The position numbers were made by a program, and so were the translations under genes. DNA of 64,000 nucleotides from Massilia sp. Root351 (GTDB taxonomy: Bacteria > Pseudomonadota > Gammaproteobacteria > Burkholderiales > Burkholderiaceae_D). The notes beneath the pieces are model-generated. The model searched no databases. It was not told where the DNA came from and saw only the letters and a program-made list of their open reading frames with translations. The stretch covers positions 124,001-188,000 of the forward strand of contig NZ_LMDJ01000005.1 in assembly GCF_001425045.1 (NCBI RefSeq), read 5' to 3'. This document shows positions 1 to 8,844 of this stretch, in pieces. Every line of letters begins with the position of its first letter. The stretch's first letter is position 1.

Positions 1-455
1 GCGCCCGCTTCCGGCTCGGAAAAGCGGCCATCGCTCATGCCGCGTGGCGGCAAGGTCTTCAGCGACACCAGCTTCAGCTTGCCACCCTGCAGCAACTGTT
101 CCAGCATCTGGCTGATCTTTTCCGGCGCCACCAAGCCTTTTTGCACGGTGCGCAGCGCCTTGCGCATGGTGTCGTTCTCAGCCTTGAGCTTCGCCAGGCG
201 CGCCTTGCTGGCCTGGTCGGGATCGATCAACGCCAGCGCCTGGCGCTGCGCCAGCTCGACATCTATGGCCGCGATCTGCTGCCGCTGCTGGTCGATTACG
301 GCGTGCAGCGACTTCTCGCGCGCCAGGGCCGGCTCGATCATGATGGTGTAGAGAATGAACAGCAGCGCGGCGGCGGCGGCGCCGCACGCCATCAGCCGCT
401 CGCGCAAGCTCAGCGCTTCCACGCGGGCAGCCAGTTTCAACCATTGCTGCTTCAT
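1..455 (-). CDS. mshJ: MSHA biogenesis protein MshJ (partial)
   Basis: This is the first 151 codons of a minus-strand gene that runs off the left edge. The product starts MKQQWLKLAARVEALSLRER, has one membrane segment at about residues 22-40 (ACGAAAAAALLFILYTIMI) and then a charged, coiled-coil-like stretch. This is the layout of GspM/PilO-type inner-membrane alignment proteins, and MshJ is the member expected after MshI. The start ATG overlaps the stop of the upstream PilN-like gene by 4 bp (ATGA), so the two are translationally coupled. The identification rests on topology and position in the msh order. The C-terminus is not visible. Confidence 0.8.
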   Translation of the reverse strand, partial: MKQQWLKLAARVEALSLRERLMACGAAAAALLFILYTIMIEPALAREKSLHAVIDQQRQQIAAIDVELAQRQALALIDPDQASKARLAKLKAENDTMRKALRTVQKGLVAPEKISQMLEQLLQGGKLKLVSLKTLPPRGMSDGRFSEPEAG

Positions 456-1168
456 ATGCCCTCCGTCTTGGCGCCGGCCGGCAAGGCTTGCAGGCTGAAT
501 TCGATGTACGGCGCAACGGCGGCCGGGACTGCGGCGTTCGCCGGTGCCGCGCCCGGCGGTAGCGGGCTCAGCGCAGGGGCACGCTGTCCGCCCTGCCCAC
601 CCTGCGCCGTCTCTGCCGGCTTGGGCTGCGCCATTTCCAGATGGCCGAAGGTGGTGCCCTTCAACACCGGCTCGCGCGACAAGCCGTTCAGGTAGCCGGG
701 CAGCAGGCTGGCCTGCAAAGTGCGTCCCTGCAAGCCGATTTCATTGCCGGCGCCGACGATCTGCACACCCGTCAGCCACAAGCCGCTCACGCGGCTGCGC
801 GCGAATGCCTTGAAATAGGCCGAGTAGCCGCGCGTATTGCCGAACTCGCCCTTGTCCAGTATGGCCGACACGCCCAGCAGCGCGCGGCTCTCTGCCTCCG
901 CCTGCTCCAGTTCCTGCTGCACCGACGTGCTGCGCTGGCGCGGCGCCAATTCGGTGGCGGCAGCGGCCTTGCGCGCTTCGCGCGCCGCCAGCTCGCTCTT
1001 CACGTCGGCCGCGCGCGTCTCCAGGGCCGCAGCGCGCTGGCGCGCCACCATGCCTGCTGCCAGGCCGCCCACCAGCACCACACCCAGCACGGCGGCGAGC
1101 GCAGCGGCGGAGAAGTAATTCTTCTGCTTGAGGAAGCGCGGGTTGAACAGATTGATCTGCTGGCTCAC
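452..1168 (-). CDS. PilN-like fimbrial assembly protein (MshI2)
   Basis: This 238-residue protein has a short cytoplasmic start (MSQQINLFNPRF), one membrane segment at about 20-42, a coiled-coil of roughly 60 residues and a folded periplasmic domain. The start INLFNPRF matches the conserved IN(L/F)LP-type motif at the cytoplasmic tail of PilN proteins, which dock into the groove of PilM. It lies between mshI (PilM-like) and mshJ (PilO-like), with 4-bp ATGA overlaps on both sides, so the order reproduces pilM-pilN-pilO. The C-terminal ~50 residues are Pro/Ala/Gly-rich and probably disordered. Its role would be to link the cytoplasmic motor to the periplasmic alignment complex. Confidence 0.8.
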   Translation of the reverse strand: MSQQINLFNPRFLKQKNYFSAAALAAVLGVVLVGGLAAGMVARQRAAALETRAADVKSELAAREARKAAAATELAPRQRSTSVQQELEQAEAESRALLGVSAILDKGEFGNTRGYSAYFKAFARSRVSGLWLTGVQIVGAGNEIGLQGRTLQASLLPGYLNGLSREPVLKGTTFGHLEMAQPKPAETAQGGQGGQRAPALSPLPPGAAPANAAVPAAVAPYIEFSLQALPAGAKTEGI

Positions 1169-2109
1169 GAGCTGGCTCCTTCGTCGCGCAGCGCCGCGCC
1201 CAGCGTCATGAAGTAGCGCGCCTGCTGCGCCGCGTCGCGCAATTCCGGCACCTTGTCCAGATCCAGCACGCTATCCAGATCCAGCACTTCCACCGGCAGG
1301 TACAGATTGCGCGCCAGGTACTCGTGCAGCGCGGGGCTGCCGGTCGGCGCCAGCACCAGCTTGGACACGGCCACATAGCTGAACTGGCGCTCGAAGTGGT
1401 CCAGTGAGCGCTGCAATTCAAGCGTGATGCGATCGTGCAATTGCTGCACCTTGTCGCGGTCGCCGCCCAGCAGCTGTGCCAGCGTCACGTCCATGCGGCG
1501 CGCCAGGTACAACTCGCCGCCGAAGGTGACCGTCAGCAGGCCGCCGTCCAGGTCGAACGACAGCATGGCCACGCCGCGCCCTTCGGGCTCCAGCAAAGCC
1601 GAGATATTCCGCTGCGCCATTTCCGGGATGTCGATCGCCGACAGGCCGACCTTGTGGTCGGCGAACAGATGCTGGCGCGGTTCGATCAGGCTATTGCGCG
1701 CCGCCACCGCGAAGCACTGGTGGTTGTGCGCCGGGCCGTTCCTGGCCACCGGCACCTCGACCACGTCCACGGTGGCGTCGGCGACGGGGAAGTCGATCAT
1801 GTCCTTCAGGCGCCAGCTCACCGCCGTCTTCATTTCCTCGGCGGGCACGTTCGGCGCCTCCAGCATCAGCAGCTGGTACTCGCCCATGCCAAGCAGGCTG
1901 GAGCACTGGTATTGGGCCGTGTTCATGTCCTTGTGCAAGCGCGCCAGGGCGGCGCCGGCCTGGTCGCGGCTACCCTGCACGAACAACGCCATCTGCACGA
2001 CGGGTTTGGCATCGCGGCGGCGCTCGACGAGCGCAGCCAGCACGCCATCGGCGTACAGCGCAATGGCCAGCCAGCCCTCTTTCTTCTTCGCTTTACCCCA
2101 AAAAATCAT
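1165..2109 (-). CDS. mshI: MSHA biogenesis protein MshI (PilM-like)
   Basis: This 314-residue protein has no signal peptide or membrane segment, so it should be cytoplasmic. It resembles the actin-like PilM/GspL cytoplasmic family: a short MIFWGKAKKKEGW start, a central region with FDLDGG (a nucleotide-binding-type loop) and an alternating alpha/beta pattern. It is the first gene of the mshI-PilN-like-mshJ group and overlaps its successor by 4 bp. Upstream lies a 176-bp gap with a candidate promoter and the terminator of the pilin operon, so it is probably transcribed separately from mshE-mshP. The expected role is to recruit the PilN-like partner at the inner membrane. Confidence 0.8.
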   Translation of the reverse strand: MIFWGKAKKKEGWLAIALYADGVLAALVERRRDAKPVVQMALFVQGSRDQAGAALARLHKDMNTAQYQCSSLLGMGEYQLLMLEAPNVPAEEMKTAVSWRLKDMIDFPVADATVDVVEVPVARNGPAHNHQCFAVAARNSLIEPRQHLFADHKVGLSAIDIPEMAQRNISALLEPEGRGVAMLSFDLDGGLLTVTFGGELYLARRMDVTLAQLLGGDRDKVQQLHDRITLELQRSLDHFERQFSYVAVSKLVLAPTGSPALHEYLARNLYLPVEVLDLDSVLDLDKVPELRDAAQQARYFMTLGAALRDEGASS

Positions 2110-2161
2110 AAAACCGTCTCAATGATTTAGCGATGCATTCACAAACCGTCGCAGTGGCTTG

Positions 2162-2167
2162 ATTATA
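2162..2167 (-). promoter_or_regulatory. candidate -10 element for mshI operon
   Basis: The minus strand reads TATAAT inside a small palindrome (CTTGA-ATATAA-TCAAG), 53 bp before the mshI start codon. No convincing -35 was found at 16-18 bp. Promoter assignment is tentative. Confidence 0.4.
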
Positions 2168-2242
2168 TTCAAGATTCCTGACCCGGCGAGGCGATATTTG
2201 GCCCCTTGAAACAACTTTCGGCTGCTTTTTGCCGAATGGAGA

Positions 2243-2277
2243 CAAAAATTGCCGGGACACGACAGGCGCGCCCGGCA
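2243..2277 (-). terminator. candidate intrinsic terminator after mshP
   Basis: Read on the minus strand just past the mshP stop, TGCCGGG pairs with CCCGGCA (7 bp, 14-nt loop) and is followed by ATTTTTGT. It would end the mshE-to-mshP transcript before the separate mshI promoter. The loop is long, so efficiency is uncertain. Confidence 0.5.
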
Positions 2278-2285
2278 TCGGCCGC

Positions 2286-2735
2286 TCAGAACTGCACGGT
2301 GACCACACGCTGCACATAGTCCGGCGAAGTCGGCGCGGGGTTCGGGCAGGCATTGTTGGCCGGCTGGTTGCAAGCGGTGGCCGTGATGACCGTTACTTGC
2401 GGCAAGCCGCCTGGCAAGTTGGCAGTCTGGTTGACGACGCAGCGCACCGTCACGGTAAAGGCGGCCATCGTGGGCGCGGGCGGCACCAGCGACACCTGCG
2501 GCGCGCATTGCCCGGCTTGCGTGTTCTGGAACAGTCCCACCTCAACGCCCGAGCGTGCCGCCTCGTAGGCGCGCGTCCCTGTCAGGTCCAGCGCCGAACT
2601 GACCTGCTGGCCGGCGGACAGCGAGACGATGGCCGCTCCCAATGCGGACAGCACCACCAGCAGGAAGATGGCAGTTACCAGGCTGACGCCGGCCTGCAGC
2701 CTGCGCCGTATCGCACGATGGAATTTGAATGTCAT
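2286..2735 (-). CDS. mshP: MSHA biogenesis protein MshP
   Basis: This 149-residue prepilin-like protein starts MTFKFHRAIRRRLQ, giving a basic leader, then AG followed by VSLVTAIFLLVVLSALGAA. The hydrophobic segment follows directly, but the Glu normally at mature position 5 is Thr, as in MshP/PilX-type accessory pilins. The chosen ATG overlaps the mshO stop by 4 bp (ATGA); longer in-frame starts would run far into mshO. It is the last gene of the operon and is followed by a likely terminator. The expected role is a minor subunit at the pilus tip or in initiation. No mshQ follows it on this strand. Confidence 0.82.
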   Translation of the reverse strand: MTFKFHRAIRRRLQAGVSLVTAIFLLVVLSALGAAIVSLSAGQQVSSALDLTGTRAYEAARSGVEVGLFQNTQAGQCAPQVSLVPPAPTMAAFTVTVRCVVNQTANLPGGLPQVTVITATACNQPANNACPNPAPTSPDYVQRVVTVQF

Positions 2736-3589
2736 GGCGTGTTGTCCACGTGGACCTGGCGCACCAGGGTGACTTGTTCGCCGTTGCGATGGCGCAGCGT
2801 GAGCGTGATGGTAACCAGCGCCGCCTGCACGGTGGCCAGCTGCGTGGCGCGGAACTCGCACGCGGCCACCATGCCAGCCATCAGCTGGCCGGTGCCCGCC
2901 ACCGGGGCCGGCACATCGGCGTTCAACGGTATCTGGTTGCTGAAGAAACGCGTCAGCGTGCCCTCGCCGCCACCGGCCGGCAGCCCGCACTGGTAGGTGA
3001 CGGCGCCGGTCACTACCTGGAACCGGTGATCGGGCGACGGCATGACCGGATTTTCATTGGCGAAGGGATTCGCATTCATCGTGATCAGCGTGCCGTTGAC
3101 GGCCGTCACACGCGCCACGTTGCGCATGCTGTAGGCGTCGGCAGGCGCCTGGCTGCGGCCGAGGTTGTAGACCACGATAAAGTTGCCCGGCACGATGGCC
3201 TCGCGGCCAACCGGCGCAGCGCCCGCCATATGAAAGGTCGTCGCGGCAGTGTTGGTGAAACTGAGCGGCAACACGCCGGCAACCGGATTATCGGTTTCGT
3301 CGATATAGCGGCCGCCGGTGCTGGTCAGCAGGAAGCCGATGGAGCGCCCATCGTTCGACAGCAGCATGGAGTTCGGCAGCGCCAGGCGCAACTCGCGGCT
3401 CATGCGGCGCAGCACCAGGTCGGCCGTGTCGCTCAGCTCAGCGCGCGCCGCCGTATCGACATAGCTCTGCACAGGCGCCCGGATGAACACCGCCACCATG
3501 CCCGCCACGATACCCGTGATGACGATCACGATAATGGCTTCCACCAGCGTGAAACCGCGCGCGCGCCGATTGAAGTGCCGCCGCTTCAT
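2732..3589 (-). CDS. mshO: MSHA biogenesis minor prepilin MshO
   Basis: This 285-residue type IV prepilin has a basic leader (MKRRHFNRRARG) and a processing site G12/F13 with FTLVE, so Glu lies at mature +5. A roughly 20-residue hydrophobic helix follows (AIIVIVITGIVAGMVAVFI). The size and class III-like leader fit MshO/PilW-type large minor pilins. The ATG chosen overlaps the mshD stop by 4 bp; an upstream extension of the frame lies inside mshD and is a shadow. Two cysteines late in the protein (YQCGLP and ACEFRA) may form a disulphide. Confidence 0.85.
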   Translation of the reverse strand: MKRRHFNRRARGFTLVEAIIVIVITGIVAGMVAVFIRAPVQSYVDTAARAELSDTADLVLRRMSRELRLALPNSMLLSNDGRSIGFLLTSTGGRYIDETDNPVAGVLPLSFTNTAATTFHMAGAAPVGREAIVPGNFIVVYNLGRSQAPADAYSMRNVARVTAVNGTLITMNANPFANENPVMPSPDHRFQVVTGAVTYQCGLPAGGGEGTLTRFFSNQIPLNADVPAPVAGTGQLMAGMVAACEFRATQLATVQAALVTITLTLRHRNGEQVTLVRQVHVDNTP

Positions 3590-4149
3590 GGCAAGCCCAC
3601 CGATTTGGGGCTGATCGGCGTACTGTTCGGCGCGTAGCGGGTACGGTAGCTTTCCAGCACCACGCTTTCGGTGCCGTACGCTACGCTGACAGTGATGCGC
3701 AGCGCGCTGCCGGCCGGCACTGTCGCCAGCGCCTGGCTGGCCACGGTGACGGTCGCGTTGTAGCCGGCAGGGAAAGCATTGCCGGTGACATCGGTGGTGT
3801 ACGGCACCGGCGCGCCGTTGGCGCTGCCGTAGTCGTTCACATTGTCGAACGGCCGCACTGCGCCCGGTTCCGGTCCCGGGCCTTCCGCCCGGGTGGTGCA
3901 GCCTGCCGGGCCCGCAGCTTCCTCGACCAGCGGATCGCTGAAGTCGCACCAGGTAAAAGCCGCCTGCCGCACCTCTTCCATCAGGCCCTCGGCAATCGCC
4001 ATGGCCTGCTTGCGGCGGGCCGGGTCGGCGCTGCTGCGCGTATTCAGCGAGAGCACTTGCAGGATGCCGACCACGGCCACGCCGACGATGACGATGAAAA
4101 TGATCAGCTCGATCATGGTCAAGCCGCGCTGGCGCCGGTTAATAGACAT
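3586..4149 (-). CDS. mshD: MSHA biogenesis minor prepilin MshD
   Basis: This 187-residue type IV prepilin has a leader MSINRRQRG and a cleavage site G9/L10 (LTMIE, Glu at mature +5). The helix IIFIVIVGVAVVGILQVL is followed by a globular domain. The sequence after the helix (SADPARRKQAMAIAEGLMEEV) is typical of the MshD/PilV/GspI group. It overlaps mshC by 11 bp and mshO by 4 bp. It is probably a minor subunit needed for priming or for surface display of MSHA pili. Two cysteines (WCDF and GCTT) could pair. Confidence 0.83.
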   Translation of the reverse strand: MSINRRQRGLTMIELIIFIVIVGVAVVGILQVLSLNTRSSADPARRKQAMAIAEGLMEEVRQAAFTWCDFSDPLVEEAAGPAGCTTRAEGPGPEPGAVRPFDNVNDYGSANGAPVPYTTDVTGNAFPAGYNATVTVASQALATVPAGSALRITVSVAYGTESVVLESYRTRYAPNSTPISPKSVGLP

Positions 4150-4684
4150 AGCCGGTTTGGGTGGTGACGATGACGTTGTGGTTCAAGCCATCGCCGGTGA
4201 CGGCAACCGTCTGCGTGGGAAGGCTGCCGCCTGCGGCCAGGAACGGCTCGCCGGAAGGGTCGAAGAAGAAGTTGGGATGGGCAGTGATGCTCAGGCCGGC
4301 AGGCACGCCCTCGCAGGCCCAGGCAGTGGCATTGCCGCAGCGCTGCAGCGTGGCACTGCTGCCGGAATTGGTGCCGCTGGCCGGCTGCACCCGCTGCGCG
4401 CAGGTGCCAGGAGCGTCGTAGCACAACGCCACGCTGGCGCCGTCCAGCCGCACAAACACGTTGCGGTTCTGCGCGATCGCCAGCTTCTGCCCGTAACGGA
4501 TCACACTGCGTACCTGGTCGGCATAAGTGACGGCGTCGAAACCCTGGCGCTGGAAGAAGCGCGGCGCCGCGACGGCGCCCAGCACACCTATCACTACCAT
4601 GACGATGATCAGTTCAACCAGCGTAAACCCAAACTGCCTGGCCGGATGGCCAGGCAGTTGGGCGACGCCGCGTGGCAAAGCCAC
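4139..4684 (-). CDS. mshC: MSHA prepilin MshC, probable GTG start
   Basis: This is a type IV prepilin with processing site QFG/FTLVELIIVMVVIGVLGAVA and a globular domain of ~150 residues containing two possible disulphide pairs (LCYDAPGTC, QRCGNATAWAC). There is no ATG between the mshA stop and the cleavage site. The GTG at 4684 gives a 19-residue leader and 181 residues; a frame open upstream to 4789 overlaps mshA and is unlikely. Part of the leader coding region (PGHPA) lies in a perfect 12-bp inverted repeat, so translation starts just before a strong hairpin. The start is inferred rather than certain because no clear Shine-Dalgarno was found. Confidence 0.75.
   Translation of the reverse strand: MALPRGVAQLPGHPARQFGFTLVELIIVMVVIGVLGAVAAPRFFQRQGFDAVTYADQVRSVIRYGQKLAIAQNRNVFVRLDGASVALCYDAPGTCAQRVQPASGTNSGSSATLQRCGNATAWACEGVPAGLSITAHPNFFFDPSGEPFLAAGGSLPTQTVAVTGDGLNHNVIVTTQTGYVY
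4632..4659 (-). promoter_or_regulatory. perfect 12-bp inverted repeat between mshA and mshC
   Basis: AACTGCCTGGCC, a 4-nt loop and GGCCAGGCAGTT form a perfect stem about 50 bp after the mshA stop. It lies over the first codons of mshC. It has no U-tract, so it is more likely an attenuator or 3'-end stabiliser of the abundant mshA message than a full terminator. Confidence 0.6.
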
Positions 4685-4706
4685 AGCCTGCGCGTCGTTG
4701 GTCAGA

Positions 4707-5168
4707 CTAGCACTTGGAGGTGGTGGCCGCACTGACCGCGCCAGTCGAAGCCGTGTAGGTAAAGAAGCAGGTCCCGGCATTTGCGACATCGACCGAAATC
4801 GTTACCGGATCGGCAGTCGCAACAATGTTGTACTCGTTGGTCGACAAGCCCGCAGCATCTGCAATTGCGCCGAAGGTTGGGTAGCCTTGGGCATTGGCGG
4901 CCACAACGGTCGTACCCTCCATTGTCACGTTACCGGCCACCCCGCTGCCGGTTACCAGCCAACGGCCATGCACGAGCGACGCCGCGCTGGCAACAGCACC
5001 ACGCGCGCCCATCAGTTTGGCACGACGCGCATCTGCCCCCATGTCAGCAAACTTCGGCAACGCCGTGGCGGCCAGAATGCCCAGAATCACAATAACGACG
5101 ATCAGTTCAATCAGGGTAAAACCTGCTTGAGCGCCACCACGCAACGAAGCCAATTGTTTGTTTTGCAT
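4707..5168 (-). CDS. mshA: MSHA major pilin MshA
   Basis: This 153-residue major type IV pilin has a basic leader MQNKQLASLRGGAQAG. Cleavage is expected after G16, giving a mature protein starting FTLIELIVVIVILGILAATA with Glu at +5. The conserved ALPKFADMGADARRA region after the helix is the hallmark of MshA. Cys134 and Cys153 can close the C-terminal disulphide loop. GGAG lies 6 bp before the ATG, and a 62-bp gap separates it from the preceding prepilin gene. A strong inverted repeat follows the gene and could favour mshA over downstream minor-pilin expression. Confidence 0.9.
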   Translation of the reverse strand: MQNKQLASLRGGAQAGFTLIELIVVIVILGILAATALPKFADMGADARRAKLMGARGAVASAASLVHGRWLVTGSGVAGNVTMEGTTVVAANAQGYPTFGAIADAAGLSTNEYNIVATADPVTISVDVANAGTCFFTYTASTGAVSAATTSKC

Positions 5169-5230
5169 TTATTACTCCAACTTAGTCTGAAAGAAATTGT
5201 GACGGCCTGCAGTCAGTATGTATAACGACC

Positions 5231-5776
5231 TCAGCTTCCGTCAACTTGAATCAGGGCTACGCTGCCATTCTGGTCATGCGCTCCATCCGGCTTGGCGTTT
5301 TTTGTGGGCAAGCGGCTGAATTCTACCTTGAAATACCAGCGCAAATTTGAATCCATAGGAAAACTTTTTTCCCCACTGAACACATAGACAAGCATGCGCT
5401 TGTCCCGAATGAAATACCAGTAACCCGGCTCGAGACGATTTGCTGTCAAAGCATCAAGCTCACCTTTGTAGTTTTCGGGTAATCGTTTCAGCAGCCCAAC
5501 CGGGTTCATGCCCGCTAACCGGGCGAGTTGAGCATTATCTTGCTGCACTGCCGCCTCGAGAACCTTGCCGTATAAGGCGCTACGCATATTTGCCACCAAT
5601 AATTGCGCGCCGGCCCGTTCCGCCTGGTCCTGATAAAAAGCCAACCGCTGTAGCAGCACAGCCGCCAGCACACTGAAAATAATCGCAACAACACCCAGCT
5701 CAAGCAGGCTAAACCCTCTCGCGTGCAACCGTTGCGGCGACGCTACACGAATCCTGAACTGGCGCGGTTTAGACAT
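5231..5776 (-). CDS. prepilin-like protein at the mshF/mshB position
   Basis: This 181-residue protein has a type IV prepilin start: a basic leader, G21/F22 cleavage (GFSLLE, Glu at +5) and a helix (LGVVAIIFSVLAAVLLQRL). A globular domain containing EPGYWYFIRDKRM follows. It lies between mshG and mshA, where Vibrio MSHA loci carry mshF and mshB. Sequence alone does not let me choose between those names. Its ATG overlaps the mshG stop by one base. Its base composition is more AT-rich than its neighbours', which may indicate weaker constraint or different ancestry. Confidence 0.7.
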   Translation of the reverse strand: MSKPRQFRIRVASPQRLHARGFSLLELGVVAIIFSVLAAVLLQRLAFYQDQAERAGAQLLVANMRSALYGKVLEAAVQQDNAQLARLAGMNPVGLLKRLPENYKGELDALTANRLEPGYWYFIRDKRMLVYVFSGEKSFPMDSNLRWYFKVEFSRLPTKNAKPDGAHDQNGSVALIQVDGS

Positions 5777-7002
5777 TAATGCAGCGCCGCTTGCCCCAGG
5801 TTCCAGATCGGCAGAAAGATACCCAGGGCCAGCACCAGCACCATGGCGCCCAGGAAGGTGATCATGATCGGTTCGATCTGGGATGCCAGGGTTTTCAATT
5901 CGTAGTCGACCTCGCGCTCATACATTTCGGCGATCTCGTCCATCAAATCGTCCAGCGCACCCGACTCTTCGCCGACCGCGATCATCTGCAGCACCACCGG
6001 CGTGAATACCCCCGCCGCTATGGACGTGCGCAGAATGCTGTCGCCGCGCTCCACGCTGTCGCGCATTTGCTCAACCCGCGACGACAAATAGGCATTATCG
6101 ACAGTCTGAGACACCACTGTCAGCGCCTGCACGATAGGCACTCCGCTACGGCTGGATAACGCAAAGCTGCGCGCAAACCGTGCCATCGTAGCCTTGTGCA
6201 CAATTTTTCCGGCGATAGGGAAACGCAGCTTGGCCTTGTCCCAGCTGAAGCGCCCGTTGGGCGTCCCGACCCAGGCGCGGGCAGCCAGGAAGCCCGCCAC
6301 TGCCGCGATCAGCAATGCCGGCCAATAATCGACGGTGAATTTTGACGTGCCTATTAAGATGCGCGTCATCAGTGGCAACTCGGCACGGAAGCTCTCGAAG
6401 ACCTTTTGAAATTGGGGAATGACAAAGATGTTGACGATAATCATGGCCAGCGTCATGGCGATAATGACAAACGTCGGATAGCGCGTGGCACTCTTCACCC
6501 GGTTCTTCATCTCCCGGTCGAATTCCAGGTGGTCGAACAGGCGCAGGAATACTTCGTCCAGCCGGCCGGTCATTTCGCCGACTTTCACCATGGACAGGTA
6601 AAAGTTGTTGAACACTTCAGGATGGCGCCGCATGGCGGCCGACAGTTCGCGGCCCGCGTCCAGCGACTCGCGCAAATCCTTGATGACACGCCCGAACGAC
6701 TTGCTGATGGCCGATTCCTGCAAGCCCGCCAGCCCGCGCATGATGGGCACGCCGGACTTGAGCAAGGTATAGATCTGGCGGCTGAACAGTTGCACGTCGA
6801 GCGAGGTCACCTTCTTCTCAGTGAGCCGGGTCCACCAGTTCTCGCCATCCTTGCTGACGGCCTGCCGCGTGAGGGTGATCTCCACCGGCGTGACGCCGGT
6901 GCCGAACAGCTGGTCGGCCACGGCATTGCTGTCGGCGCCCTCCAGCACCCCCTGCAACAGTTCGCCGCGCGCATTGCGGCCCTTATAGGCGAAGAATGGC
7001 AC
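5776..7002 (-). CDS. mshG: MSHA platform protein MshG (GspF/PilC family)
   Basis: This 408-residue inner-membrane platform protein has two T2SSF domains. The first contains FSRQIYTLLKSGVPIMRGL (~75-95) and the second FARSFALSSRSGVPIVQAL (~270-290). Membrane segments lie near residues 170-195, 225-245 and 375-395. It should sit at the base of the pilus and pass rotation or conformational change from the MshE ATPase to the pilin subunits. The start is GTG (MPFFAYKGRNARG); it lies one base past the mshE stop. Length and order match MshG of known loci. Confidence 0.9.
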   Translation of the reverse strand: MPFFAYKGRNARGELLQGVLEGADSNAVADQLFGTGVTPVEITLTRQAVSKDGENWWTRLTEKKVTSLDVQLFSRQIYTLLKSGVPIMRGLAGLQESAISKSFGRVIKDLRESLDAGRELSAAMRRHPEVFNNFYLSMVKVGEMTGRLDEVFLRLFDHLEFDREMKNRVKSATRYPTFVIIAMTLAMIIVNIFVIPQFQKVFESFRAELPLMTRILIGTSKFTVDYWPALLIAAVAGFLAARAWVGTPNGRFSWDKAKLRFPIAGKIVHKATMARFARSFALSSRSGVPIVQALTVVSQTVDNAYLSSRVEQMRDSVERGDSILRTSIAAGVFTPVVLQMIAVGEESGALDDLMDEIAEMYEREVDYELKTLASQIEPIMITFLGAMVLVLALGIFLPIWNLGQAALH

Positions 7003-7003
7003 G

Positions 7004-8707
<1,704 letters not shown>

Positions 8708-8844
8708 ACACACTCCAGACGTTACACAATGGTCGCGGCCATTTTATGCCAGATCAGGCCGTTTCTACGAGTAATATGTGGTGCCTACTGGCTAAACCAG
8801 TCCGATATTTGCTACAGTGCTCATCCATACAGCACGCGACGTTT

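Noticed and set aside
4139..4789. Longer mshC start inside mshA
   Set aside because: It would add 35 Pro/Arg-rich residues antecedent to the pilin leader by overlapping the mshA coding end; the GTG at 4684 gives a normal leader.
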